Shown in pieces: positions 1-6,748 of a DNA stretch of 7,925 nt. Source of the stretch: Kiritimatiellales bacterium (GTDB lineage: Bacteria > Verrucomicrobiota > Kiritimatiellia > Kiritimatiellales > Pontiellaceae). The position numbers were made by a program, and so were the translations under genes. The stretch's first letter is position 1. Each line of letters starts with the position of its first letter. Under the pieces are notes generated by a model. The model was not told the origin of the DNA, searched no databases, and saw only the letters and a program-made list of their open reading frames with translations. Location of the stretch: positions 1 through 7,925 of the forward strand of contig DAOUQA010000099.1 of the NCBI GenBank assembly GCA_030625905.1, given 5' to 3'.

Positions 1-1370
1 TAAACCGGCTGGTTGATCCCGAGGCCATTTGCATCATGGATGCCGCGCCCGGCACGGGCTGCCCGGTGGTGGAAGCCGTGGAGGGCGCGGACGTGGCGGT
101 GCTGGTTACGGAACCCACCCCGTTCGGCCTGCACGACCTAAAGCTGGCCGTGGGCCTGACCCTTAAAATGAAGGTGCCCACCGGGATTGTCGTGAACCGC
201 TCGGATAGCGATGAAGACCTGATTGCGGACTATGCCAAGGCCGCCGGCATTCCAATCGTTGGAAGGATTCCCTTCAAGCGGGAGTATGCGGAAGCCTACT
301 CCAAGGGGCAAATTATTGCCGAGGTCTTCCCGGAGATGCGGGAAAATATGCTTTCGATTTTTGAAAATATAACCCGGCTCAAGGGAACAAAAGTTCCTGC
401 GGAACTTGAAGAAGATATCCCCCACCTATCCACTAAGCCACAGCGCATCTTTGAAAAGGGAACGGCGCCCGGTTTCCAGGAAATCGCGGTCATCAGCGGC
501 AAGGGCGGAACCGGCAAAACAACCGTCACCGCCGCCCTACTCCAGCTGGCCGATCAAAAGGTCATGGCTGACAATGATGTCGATGCCGCCGATCTGCATC
601 TCTTGCTACAGCCGGAAATCTATGAGAGCCAGCTCTTCTTCGGTGGCTCTAAATTTAAGATCGAGCCGGAACGTTGTATTGGCTGCGGTGCCTGCGAACG
701 GGCCTGCCACTTCGACGCAATATTCCAAACCCCGGAAAAATGCGAACTCGTGAATATGCCGCTCTATGAGATCGATGCCATGGCTTGCGAGGGCTGCTCG
801 CTCTGCTCGCTCGTCTGTCCGGCCAAAGCCATCACCAGTTATGAAAACCAGACAGGAGAGCTCTACCTTTCGGACACGGAAGGCGGACCGATGGTGCATG
901 CGCGGCTCGGCATTGCCGAAGAAAACTCCGGCAAGCTCGTGAGCCAGGTGCGCCAGCACGCCTCGCGGATTGCAACCGAGTTGCAGTACCCGCTGATCAT
1001 CGCCGATGGACCGCCCGGAACCAGCTGCCCGGTGATTGCCTCGATCACCAACGCCGATCGGATTCTGATTGTGACTGAGCCGACCGTCTCCGGCGTACAC
1101 GACTTGGAGCGCGTCCTGAAACTATGCCAACACTTCGAGGTACCCACCTCGGTCGTCATCAACAAGGCGGATCTGAATCCGGAACAAGCACAGCGAATCC
1201 ACCAAATGGCGGAGCAGGCTCGTTCCCGGGTCATTGGCGAAATCCCGTTCGACCGCAATATCCACGATGCGCTCATGGTGGGGAAAACCATCATCGACCA
1301 CGACAAAGGGCCCGCCGTCGATGTGCTGAAACAGATCTGGGCGAAACTCGACCGGGAAATGAAAGGATAG
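1..1370 (+). CDS. Tandem fused MinD-superfamily P-loop ATPase with inserted ferredoxin domain (5' end outside window)
   Basis: The frame is open to the left edge (first whole codon at 3) and ends with TAG at 1368-1370. Bases 3 to about 375 encode the C-terminal half of one ATPase, starting at the switch-II-like DAAPGTGCPV segment. A linker of about 35 residues follows, then a complete second ATPase: deviant Walker A GKGGTGKTT (498-524), DNDVDAADLH, two [4Fe-4S] motifs (CIGCGACERAC, 675-707; CEGCSLCSLVC, 786-818), and switch II DGPPGTSCPV. This is the COG1149-type family, normally about 280-290 residues and usually found as two adjacent separate genes. No ATG, GTG or TTG codon occurs in frame between 351 and the second Walker A, so the two halves look truly fused. 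The whole protein should be near 570-600 residues. Known relatives sit in the ORP locus of sulfate reducers. A role in ATP-driven cluster or electron handling in the cytoplasm is inferred. Confidence 0.9.
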   Translation, partial: NRLVDPEAICIMDAAPGTGCPVVEAVEGADVAVLVTEPTPFGLHDLKLAVGLTLKMKVPTGIVVNRSDSDEDLIADYAKAAGIPIVGRIPFKREYAEAYSKGQIIAEVFPEMRENMLSIFENITRLKGTKVPAELEEDIPHLSTKPQRIFEKGTAPGFQEIAVISGKGGTGKTTVTAALLQLADQKVMADNDVDAADLHLLLQPEIYESQLFFGGSKFKIEPERCIGCGACERACHFDAIFQTPEKCELVNMPLYEIDAMACEGCSLCSLVCPAKAITSYENQTGELYLSDTEGGPMVHARLGIAEENSGKLVSQVRQHASRIATELQYPLIIADGPPGTSCPVIASITNADRILIVTEPTVSGVHDLERVLKLCQHFEVPTSVVINKADLNPEQAQRIHQMAEQARSRVIGEIPFDRNIHDALMVGKTIIDHDKGPAVDVLKQIWAKLDREMKG

Positions 1371-1375
1371 AACCC

Positions 1376-2203
1376 ATGGAACCAAAAACCGTACATTCCG
1401 TTTTCTTCTCCCCAACGGGAACCAGCCGCGCGATAGCCCTCGCAACCAGCCGGGGGATGGGCGGAAAAACGGAAGCCCTGCTGGATATGACCTGCAAGGC
1501 TCCGGAACCGCCCCCCTTTTCCAAAAAGGATGTGGTGGTGGTTGGAATGCCGGTCTATGGCGGACGGCTTCCGCAAGCTGCGGTGGAGCGATTCCAATCC
1601 TTGGAAGGTAAGGGAGCGCCTGCCGTGGCCGTCGTGGTGTATGGGAACCGGGCATACGAGGACGCGCTAGCGGAGCTTTGCGATCTTTGCACCGCGCAAG
1701 GGTTCAAGGTGGTTTCCGCCGCTGCCTTCGTCGGTCAACACTCGTTTTCGTCCAAAGAGCTTCCGATTGCCCACGGGCGACCGGATGGGCGAGACCTTGG
1801 ACGGGCCGAACAATTCGGGATTCAGGCCAAGGAATTGCTGGGAAACAACAGGTTCTTGGATCTCGAAAAGGTTCCCGGAGACCGTCCCTACAAGCCGGCC
1901 ATGTCGCCCTCCGTCGCAGCAACGGCAACCGACCCGGAAATCTGTAGCCAGTGCGGAGCCTGTGCCGAAAGTTGCCCCGTGCAGTGCATTGAAATGGAGA
2001 GCGGCATGCCTCAAACTTGGCAGGATCGTTGCATCTGGTGCATGGCTTGCGTCCAGCGTTGCCCGACCGGAGCGCGCAAGATCGTCCTGCCCAAAATCTA
2101 CGAAAGCGCCAAGCACCTGCACACCCATTGCCAACCCCGCAAAGAGCCCGAAATCTTCCCCGCCCTCCAGACCGCTTTATTCGACACGCAAAGTGAAAAA
2201 TGA
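1376..2203 (+). CDS. EFR1-type flavodoxin-fold/2x[4Fe-4S] ferredoxin protein
   Basis: A 275-residue protein. The N-terminal half is flavodoxin-like: a phosphate-binding loop FSPTGTSR at residues 11-18 and the flavin-site segment PVYGGRLP at 59-66. The C-terminal part has two complete [4Fe-4S] motifs, C190-x2-C193-x2-C196-x3-C200-P and C219-x2-C222-x2-C225-x3-C229-P. This matches the EFR1-type family in domain order and length. Such proteins are thought to pass electrons between FMN and iron-sulfur clusters, and the partner here is unknown. The ATG at 1376 was chosen because it lies 5 bases after the preceding stop with AGGA upstream (inside the end of the previous gene) and because the flavodoxin fold begins there. 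The frame is open further upstream, but that part overlaps the ATPase and has no family similarity. A likely job is to supply electrons for cluster assembly by the neighbouring genes. Confidence 0.9.
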   Translation: MEPKTVHSVFFSPTGTSRAIALATSRGMGGKTEALLDMTCKAPEPPPFSKKDVVVVGMPVYGGRLPQAAVERFQSLEGKGAPAVAVVVYGNRAYEDALAELCDLCTAQGFKVVSAAAFVGQHSFSSKELPIAHGRPDGRDLGRAEQFGIQAKELLGNNRFLDLEKVPGDRPYKPAMSPSVAATATDPEICSQCGACAESCPVQCIEMESGMPQTWQDRCIWCMACVQRCPTGARKIVLPKIYESAKHLHTHCQPRKEPEIFPALQTALFDTQSEK

Positions 2204-2514
2204 TTGAAGACCTGACCGCCCGAATTGAAGCCCGCCCGAAAAACTTCGGGCCGATGCGGGACGCTTCGGCACATGGAAAAATTACCGGCCCGTGCGGCGA
2301 TACGGTCGAGGTGTGGCTACGGATTGATGGCGGTAGAATCCGCAAAGCCAGTTTCATGTCCGATGGCTGTGGACATTCGGTTCATTGCGCCCTGCTCGCC
2401 GCCAATACCATCCATAAAACAATTGGCAACTATCGAACAAAACCCGTAAAACCACCGTTATCGCAACGGCTGAAAAGCTGGCTTGGCGGAAAGAAATCCA
2501 CCAAATCACCCTGA
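2200..2514 (+). CDS. Shortened IscU/NifU-type iron-sulfur cluster scaffold protein
   Basis: A 104-residue protein whose ATG overlaps the preceding stop (ATGA at 2200-2203), so translation is probably coupled; the ribosome site is weak. The N-terminal part matches the scaffold family: GPCGD at residues 30-34 (C32 and D34 equal the first ligand Cys and the conserved Asp of IscU), then a beta-strand segment and the DGCG turn (C57, second ligand). Residues 61-78 (VHCALLAANTIHKTIGNY) match the C-terminal part of IscU-like proteins that carries the third ligand (C63). In E. coli IscU the three Cys are 37, 63 and 106; here they are 32, 57 and 63, so about 37 residues between the second and third ligands are missing in frame. 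A basic tail follows (to residue 104). It may be a degenerate scaffold, a natural minimal variant, or a recent deletion. Family assignment is good, activity is uncertain. Confidence 0.8.
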   Translation: MIEDLTARIEARPKNFGPMRDASAHGKITGPCGDTVEVWLRIDGGRIRKASFMSDGCGHSVHCALLAANTIHKTIGNYRTKPVKPPLSQRLKSWLGGKKSTKSP

Positions 2515-2519
2515 AGGAG
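2514..2519 (+). promoter_or_regulatory. Strong ribosome binding site of the Mrp-NifX gene
   Basis: AAGGAG lies 6 bases before the ATG at 2526 and just over the stop of the scaffold gene. It is the best Shine-Dalgarno match in the left block. It fixes the start at 2526 rather than at the in-frame ATG encoding Met23, and suggests this protein is made at a higher level than its neighbours. Confidence 0.75.
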
Positions 2520-2525
2520 AAAAAG

Positions 2526-3734
2526 ATGACACAGTGCAATGCACACCCGCCGGCAAGCCCGGAAGAAGATCAACAGAAAATCAACACGCGCATGGCGCAG
2601 ATCAAACACAAAATCTGCGTCTTGTCCGGCAAGGGCGGCGTTGGGAAGAGCACGGTTGCGGTAAACCTCGCCACGGCCTTGGCGGATGCCGGCAAGAAGG
2701 TTGGCCTGCTGGATGTCGACATCCACGGCCCAAGCATTCCGACCATGCTGGGTCTTGGCACCACACCGCTGGTTTCGAACGCGGGATCGGTCGACCCAAT
2801 CTATGCCGGAAACCTGAAGGTAATGTCAGTCGGTTTCCTTACGGAAAACGAGGACGATGCCTTTATCTGGCGCGGCCCGATGAAGATGGGCGTAATCAAA
2901 CAGTTTCTTGGCGACGTTGAATGGGGCGAGTTGGACTACCTGATCGTCGACTGCCCGCCGGGCACCGGCGACGAACCGCTTTCGATCAGCCAGTTGATTG
3001 AAGACCCCGCCGGAGCGGTAATCGTTACCACGCCGCAGCAGGTTGCCGCGGTGGATGTGCGCAAGTCGCTGACCTTCTGCAAAAAACTTTCCATGCCCGT
3101 CCTTGGCATCGTGGAAAACATGAGCGGGTTCACCTGCCCGAACTGCGGCGAAGTGGTCGACATCTTCCACTCCGGCGGCGGGGAAAAGATGGCGGCCGAT
3201 TTTGGTGTGCCGTTCCTTGGAAAGCTTCCGATCGATCCAAGCATTGTGAAAGCCTGCGATGCCGGCATCCCGTTCATCCAAAGCCATGCCGCTTCTGAAA
3301 CCGCACAAATCCTGCGCGAGATCATCAAGCCGTTTCTCACGCTCGAAAACAATGCGTCTTCTGCGGCACAGCCTCGGCCGGAAAAGAAAGGTTCCATGAA
3401 GATTGCCGTGCCAACCGCCGACGGGAAGCTGAGCATGCACTTTGGCCATTGCGAAAAATTTGCGCTGGTCGAGGTGGATCCGGAAACAAAAACCATAACA
3501 GGTTCCACCGAACTCGATCCGCCGCCCCACGAGCCGGGCGTTCTTCCGCGCTGGCTGGCGGAACAGGGCGCGAACATAATCATTGCCGGCGGCATGGGGC
3601 AAAGCGCCCAGTCGCTCTTTGACGAACAAAATATTGGCGTGGTTATCGGCGCACCTTCCGAAGAGCCGGAAATCCTGGTGAAAGCCTATCTGGCAGGCGC
3701 GCTTGAAACCGGCACAAACGCCTGCGACCACTAA
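2526..3734 (+). CDS. mrp: MrpORP-like protein: Mrp/NBP35 ATPase fused to NifX-type cofactor-binding domain
   Basis: A 402-residue two-domain protein. Residues 28 to about 275 form an Mrp/NBP35 (ApbC-like) P-loop ATPase: deviant Walker A GKGGVGKST (35-43), DVDIHGPS, switch II DCPPGTGDEP and the conserved C204-P-N-C207 pair that holds a bridging Fe-S cluster in this family. A linker rich in Ala, Ser, Pro and Lys leads to Met291, where a NifX/dinitrogenase Fe-Mo cofactor domain begins: MKIAVPTADG, HFGHC (305-309, possible metal ligands), GGMGQSAQSLF, and the typical end CDH. From memory of published work, the same fusion in Desulfovibrio (MrpORP) binds clusters in both domains and passes them to proteins of the ORP complex. 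The N-terminus has only one Cys (C4), so it lacks the four-Cys site of eukaryotic NBP35. It probably delivers clusters to the ferredoxin-containing neighbours. Confidence 0.93.
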   Translation: MTQCNAHPPASPEEDQQKINTRMAQIKHKICVLSGKGGVGKSTVAVNLATALADAGKKVGLLDVDIHGPSIPTMLGLGTTPLVSNAGSVDPIYAGNLKVMSVGFLTENEDDAFIWRGPMKMGVIKQFLGDVEWGELDYLIVDCPPGTGDEPLSISQLIEDPAGAVIVTTPQQVAAVDVRKSLTFCKKLSMPVLGIVENMSGFTCPNCGEVVDIFHSGGGEKMAADFGVPFLGKLPIDPSIVKACDAGIPFIQSHAASETAQILREIIKPFLTLENNASSAAQPRPEKKGSMKIAVPTADGKLSMHFGHCEKFALVEVDPETKTITGSTELDPPPHEPGVLPRWLAEQGANIIIAGGMGQSAQSLFDEQNIGVVIGAPSEEPEILVKAYLAGALETGTNACDH

Positions 3735-3741
3735 TTGGAGA

Positions 3742-4365
3742 ATGAACGTATTCGAAAGAGAAGCGGAGCGCTACGAGCGGTGGTTCGAGAACCATCCGCA
3801 GGCCTATCAATCCGAATTGGCCGCTGTGCGGGCGGCGCTACCGGAGTCGGGGCGCGGGGTGGAAATCGGTACGGGCACCGGACGCTTCTCGATTCCGTTC
3901 GGGATCACCGATGGAGTGGAACCGGCCGCCGCCATGCGGCGGATCGCGCAGCAACACGGATTAAACGTGCTCGATGCCAAGGCGGAGGCGTTGCCCTTTC
4001 TGGATTGCACCTTCGACTTTGCGCTGATGGTTACCACCATCTGCTTTGTCGATGATGCCGAGCAAGCCTGTCGCGAGACGTGGCGGATATTGAAACCCGG
4101 CGGGCGGTTGGTCATTGGGCTGGTGGATGCCGACAGCGAACTCGGGCGGCAATACGAAGCCCGAAAGTCCGAAAGCCCCTTCTACCGCGATGCCCGCTTC
4201 TTTTCCGTTTCCGAAACCATCCGACTATTGGATGACACCGGCTTCTGCAACTTCCGCTGCAGCCAAACGCTATTCCAAGGGTTGGAAAAAATGGACGCAC
4301 CGGAGCCGGTGCGGAAGGGGTTTGGCGAGGGCGGCTTTGTCGCCATTGCGGGGAAGCGGCCATGA
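3742..4365 (+). CDS. Class I SAM-dependent methyltransferase (UbiE-like fold)
   Basis: A 207-residue protein with the Rossmann-type motif I VEIGTGTGRF (residues 40-49), an acidic second strand region GVEPAAAMR, motif FDFALMVTTICFVDD (post-I/II) and LKPGGRLVIGLVD (motif III), so binding of S-adenosylmethionine is well supported. The substrate cannot be read from the sequence. The start ATG at 3742 follows the previous stop by 7 bases. The GGAG at 3737-3740 is only one base from the ATG, which is too close to be ideal. A TTG at 3703 would give 13 more residues, but these do not look like family sequence. The next gene overlaps its stop (ATGA). Similar methyltransferases occur next to NifX-domain and Mrp genes in anaerobes, so a link to the metal cofactor pathway is plausible but inferred. 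Confidence 0.88.
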   Translation: MNVFEREAERYERWFENHPQAYQSELAAVRAALPESGRGVEIGTGTGRFSIPFGITDGVEPAAAMRRIAQQHGLNVLDAKAEALPFLDCTFDFALMVTTICFVDDAEQACRETWRILKPGGRLVIGLVDADSELGRQYEARKSESPFYRDARFFSVSETIRLLDDTGFCNFRCSQTLFQGLEKMDAPEPVRKGFGEGGFVAIAGKRP

Positions 4366-4907
4366 TTTCAGAAATCGACCTGTGTCTGAAACACCGCCTC
4401 AAAGTGAAGGGGTCACGATCCCTCCGGTTCCAGCCAGGGGTGAATGTGCTGGTTGGCCCGAATGGCTCGGGGAAAAGCACGATTCTGCGGGCTATTTCAG
4501 GATGCGACGAATGCCGGACCGAAAATCCGGACAACATGCCGACGCTCTACTTTAATCCGGAAACCATGAACCCGCACCACCCCGACTACTATCCCTCCGA
4601 CGTGCGCGAAATGATCCTCAAGACGTGCGGCATTTTTTCGTCGCACGGCGAGATTTTGCGCGCGGCGCTCTTTTCCCTTCCGATCCGCGAAGGGGCGTCA
4701 TTCCTCGTGGACGAACCGGAGACGGGACAGGATATCGAGGGCGTGGAGCGCATCTGTGACGGCTTCGATAAAATCGTGGCCAGCGGCGGGCAGATCATCG
4801 CCGCCAGCCACCATCCGCTCATCATGCGCGATGCCAACATTATTGAGATGATTCCGGGCTATGCGAAAAAACTGCACCAGGCCTTTTGCCAACCAACCCC
4901 CCGATAG
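4362..4907 (+). CDS. Compact ABC-type AAA family ATPase (COG3910-like)
   Basis: A 181-residue soluble ATPase. It has Walker A GPNGSGKST (residues 32-40), Walker B SFLVDEPETG (113-122) with the catalytic Glu118, and a switch His in AASHHP (147-152). The ABC signature is not LSGGQ; SHGE at 94-97 sits where a reduced signature (S-x-G-E) is expected. There is no membrane segment and no paired permease of the usual ABC type nearby, so it is not an ordinary transporter ATPase. The family (predicted ATPases of the COG3910 kind) has no settled function. The ATG overlaps the methyltransferase stop by four bases, with GGGGAAG at 4350-4356 as a modest ribosome site. The coupling suggests it acts with the methyltransferase or the transporter that follows 4 bases later. 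Confidence 0.82.
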   Translation: MISEIDLCLKHRLKVKGSRSLRFQPGVNVLVGPNGSGKSTILRAISGCDECRTENPDNMPTLYFNPETMNPHHPDYYPSDVREMILKTCGIFSSHGEILRAALFSLPIREGASFLVDEPETGQDIEGVERICDGFDKIVASGGQIIAASHHPLIMRDANIIEMIPGYAKKLHQAFCQPTPR

Positions 4908-4911
4908 ATAA

Positions 4912-6120
4912 ATGCATTTAGAAACAGAAACGAAGACCTTCAGAAAGGGCAACGTGGCCTCCGTTGCGGCGGCACACACGCTGCACGATGTCTTTTCCTC
5001 GTTCTTTGCCCCGCTACTTCCCCTGCTCACGGAAAAACTGGGCTTCACCTATACGATGGCCGGAATACTTTCGATGGTTCAAAAGCTTCCCTCCCTGCTC
5101 AATCCGCTGATCGGCCTCGTTGCCGACCGGCTGGTGGTTCGCTCAGCCATCGTTGCCGCCCCGGTCGTTACGATTTTCGCCATGAGCCTACTGGGTCTGG
5201 CACCCTCGGTCGCCCTCCTCGGCATCTTGCTTTTCACCAGCGGAATAAGCGGAGCCGTCTTCCACGTAACCACGCCGGTATTGATGCGGCAGGTTTCCGG
5301 GAACCAGATCGGCCGGGGTATGAGCTACTTTATGTTCGGCGGCGAAATTGCCCGTACCCTCGGCCCGCTCCTCATCACCGCCGCCGTCTCGTGGTGGGGC
5401 CTCGAAGGAACCTGGCGGCTGATCCCCGTCGGACTGGTGGCCTCGCTCCTGCTTTTCTTCAGCCTGCGAACCATCGACAAATCCCTCCTCAAGCGGTTCC
5501 AAAAGAAAAGCAAAACCCACCTTTCCCAAAGCGTCCGGGAGATCGCCCCATTTTTTGTCTTGGTGGCACCGATTCTTCTGTTCCGCGGATTCTCCAAAAC
5601 CGCCCTGACCCTCTTTCTCCCCTCCTATATGGTAGACGGTGGAGCCTCGATCAAAACCGCCGCCTTTGCCCTTGCCTTTCTGGAACTCGCCGGAGCCATC
5701 GGCGCACTGGCGGCCGGGAGCCTATCGGACAAGCTAGGCCGGAAAATCATCCTTCTAACCATCATGGTGCTCACCCCCGTGCTCATGTTTCTCTTCACGT
5801 TGACGAACGGCTTGCTACAATGGGTTCTGCTGGGTGCAATGGGTCTCATCTTTTTTGCCAGTACCCCCGTTTTCATGGCCATGATCCACGACCTAAACTC
5901 CGACCGCCCCGCCTTTGCCAACGGCATATTCATGACCGTTAGCTTTGCGGTCGGCTCCATCGTCGCCCTGCTGGTCGGAGTCTTGGCCGACCGCTTTGGA
6001 TTTGTGGCAACCTATCAAATTACGGCGGCATTAAGCTTGTGCGCCATCCCGTTCACCTTTTTCATAAAGGACAAGTCACGAGCCGCTTGCAAAACCCCAA
6101 TCAAACCCGCGATGCTGTAG
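4912..6120 (+). CDS. MFS transporter, 12 transmembrane segments (Fsr-like)
   Basis: A 402-residue membrane protein with about 12 hydrophobic helices by eye, from about residue 15 to 385. The helix 2-3 loop has GLVADRL, and the 8-9 loop has GSLSDKLGRK, the classic MFS motif A. The opening segment (HTLHDVFSSFFAPLLPLL) resembles the fosmidomycin-resistance/drug efflux branch, so export of a small molecule across the inner membrane is the best guess; the substrate is unknown. A TAA lies directly upstream in frame (4909-4911), so translation cannot start earlier. The ATG at 4912 has no clear Shine-Dalgarno site. A GTG at 4954 (residue 15) follows AAAGGG and is an alternative start that would remove only a charged cytoplasmic tail. 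It is the last gene of the left block and is followed at once by a hairpin. Confidence 0.88.
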   Translation: MHLETETKTFRKGNVASVAAAHTLHDVFSSFFAPLLPLLTEKLGFTYTMAGILSMVQKLPSLLNPLIGLVADRLVVRSAIVAAPVVTIFAMSLLGLAPSVALLGILLFTSGISGAVFHVTTPVLMRQVSGNQIGRGMSYFMFGGEIARTLGPLLITAAVSWWGLEGTWRLIPVGLVASLLLFFSLRTIDKSLLKRFQKKSKTHLSQSVREIAPFFVLVAPILLFRGFSKTALTLFLPSYMVDGGASIKTAAFALAFLELAGAIGALAAGSLSDKLGRKIILLTIMVLTPVLMFLFTLTNGLLQWVLLGAMGLIFFASTPVFMAMIHDLNSDRPAFANGIFMTVSFAVGSIVALLVGVLADRFGFVATYQITAALSLCAIPFTFFIKDKSRAACKTPIKPAML

Positions 6121-6149
6121 TGCATGCTTCCATTCCGATGGAGCATGCA
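6121..6149 (+). terminator. Hairpin directly after the MFS stop codon; possible terminator
   Basis: TGCATGCTTCCAT (6121-6133) pairs with ATGGAGCATGCA (6138-6149): 12 base pairs with one bulged T. The four-base loop is TCCG, which fits the very stable UNCG tetraloop class. It begins immediately after the TAG of the transporter gene and lies between converging genes. No T-run follows, so it is not a textbook intrinsic terminator. It could instead protect the mRNA 3' end or pause the polymerase. Confidence 0.45.
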
Positions 6150-6230
6150 TCGTTCGGGCGGAACACATTGCAGGCCAACATCGAGAACCCGGAACAGGAC
6201 ATGGTGTTGCATGAAGAAGATCATTGCCAC

Positions 6231-6254
6231 GGCGGCACATCCTGCGAGCCGCCA
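6231..6254. repeat. Short GC-rich inverted repeat in the convergence zone
   Basis: GGCGGC (6231-6236) and GCCGCC (6249-6254) form a six-pair stem with a 12-base loop, about 40 bases beyond the end of the stress-protein gene. It could help end the leftward transcript, but there is no T-tract in either direction and a stem this short may be chance. The remaining bases of 6121-6292 show no gene I can support. Confidence 0.2.
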
Positions 6255-6292
6255 CAGCACTGCCTAGTTGCGGCATTTCAGCACATGACGGT

Positions 6293-6748
6293 TTATTTAA
6301 CCACCACCACCGGGCAGGCGGCGTGGTCGACGATCTGCTGGCGCTGCCGCGTCAACAGGTCGCGGCTGGCGCGGTTCGACTGGAATCCACCCAGAGCGAT
6401 CAGATCCACCCCGCGCGTTTCCACCTCCCTTGGCACGACTTCCTCGCTGTTGCCCTCGACGATCACGTCTTCGATCACGAGCTTTTTGCGCAGGGCGCGC
6501 TCGTGTACTTCGGCAATCTGTCGCTCCGAGCTGCCGTGCAGCTCCCTCTCGAACTCACCCATTTCTACGTTGGAAAGGATTTTTACGTTGAGTAGCTGGC
6601 GCAGGGTTTCGGTTTCGACCACCGCCATGGCCGTCAGTTTCGCCTGAAGCGAATAGGCCAGCGCAATGGCGAAGTCGGCGGCGCGGTACGACGCCTCGGT
6701 CCCGTCGACCAGGACCAAAATATGCTGCACAGGGTTTGTTTTATCCAT
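6293..6748 (-). CDS. Universal stress protein (UspA) family protein
   Basis: A 151-residue single UspA domain: first strand HILVLVDGTEAS (residues 9-20, with the conserved Asp15), a central helix pair, the strand VDLIALGG, and the closing strand HAACPVVVVK. The nucleotide-binding loop of ATP-binding members (G-x2-G-x9-G-S/T) is degenerate here: GGFQSNRASRDLLTRQRQ keeps the first glycines but not the later Gly-Ser pair, so this may be a non-ATP-binding type. The ATG (6746-6748) overlaps the last 8 bases of the ATPase subunit D gene and a GGAGG-like purine run lies upstream, so it is very likely co-transcribed and translationally coupled with the ATPase genes. A regulatory or protective role for the ATPase is possible but only inferred from position. 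Confidence 0.9.
   Translation of the reverse strand: MDKTNPVQHILVLVDGTEASYRAADFAIALAYSLQAKLTAMAVVETETLRQLLNVKILSNVEMGEFERELHGSSERQIAEVHERALRKKLVIEDVIVEGNSEEVVPREVETRGVDLIALGGFQSNRASRDLLTRQRQQIVDHAACPVVVVK

Noticed and set aside
1124..1375. Upstream extension of the flavodoxin-ferredoxin frame
   Set aside because: It overlaps the conserved C-terminus of the ATPase and reads as low-similarity Gly/Arg/Pro-rich sequence; the start at 1376 has proper spacing and the fold begins there.
606..1597. Minus-strand open frames opposite the fused ATPase and flavodoxin genes
   Set aside because: No recognisable motifs, no ribosome sites, and both overlap well-supported genes.
2826..3731. Long open frame (301 codons) on the minus strand opposite the Mrp-NifX gene
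   Set aside because: It is rich in Arg, His and Gly with no family motifs and lies fully opposite a gene with clear conserved domains; it is a composition artefact.
5391..5942. Plus-strand frame inside the MFS gene
   Set aside because: Pro/Arg/His-rich translation without domain features, inside a clear membrane-protein gene in another frame.
6015..6260. Minus-strand frame with a signal-peptide-like start (MLWRLAGCAAVAMIFF)
   Set aside because: No ribosome site, no family similarity beyond the hydrophobic start, and most of it lies opposite the end of the transporter gene.
6039..6647. Plus-strand open frame crossing the convergence zone, with a His/Cys-rich stretch (HEEDHCHGG) near 6210-6240
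   Set aside because: The stretch could suggest a small metal-binding protein, but the frame starts inside the transporter gene, continues through the opposite strand of the stress-protein gene, and has no ribosome site at its internal ATGs.
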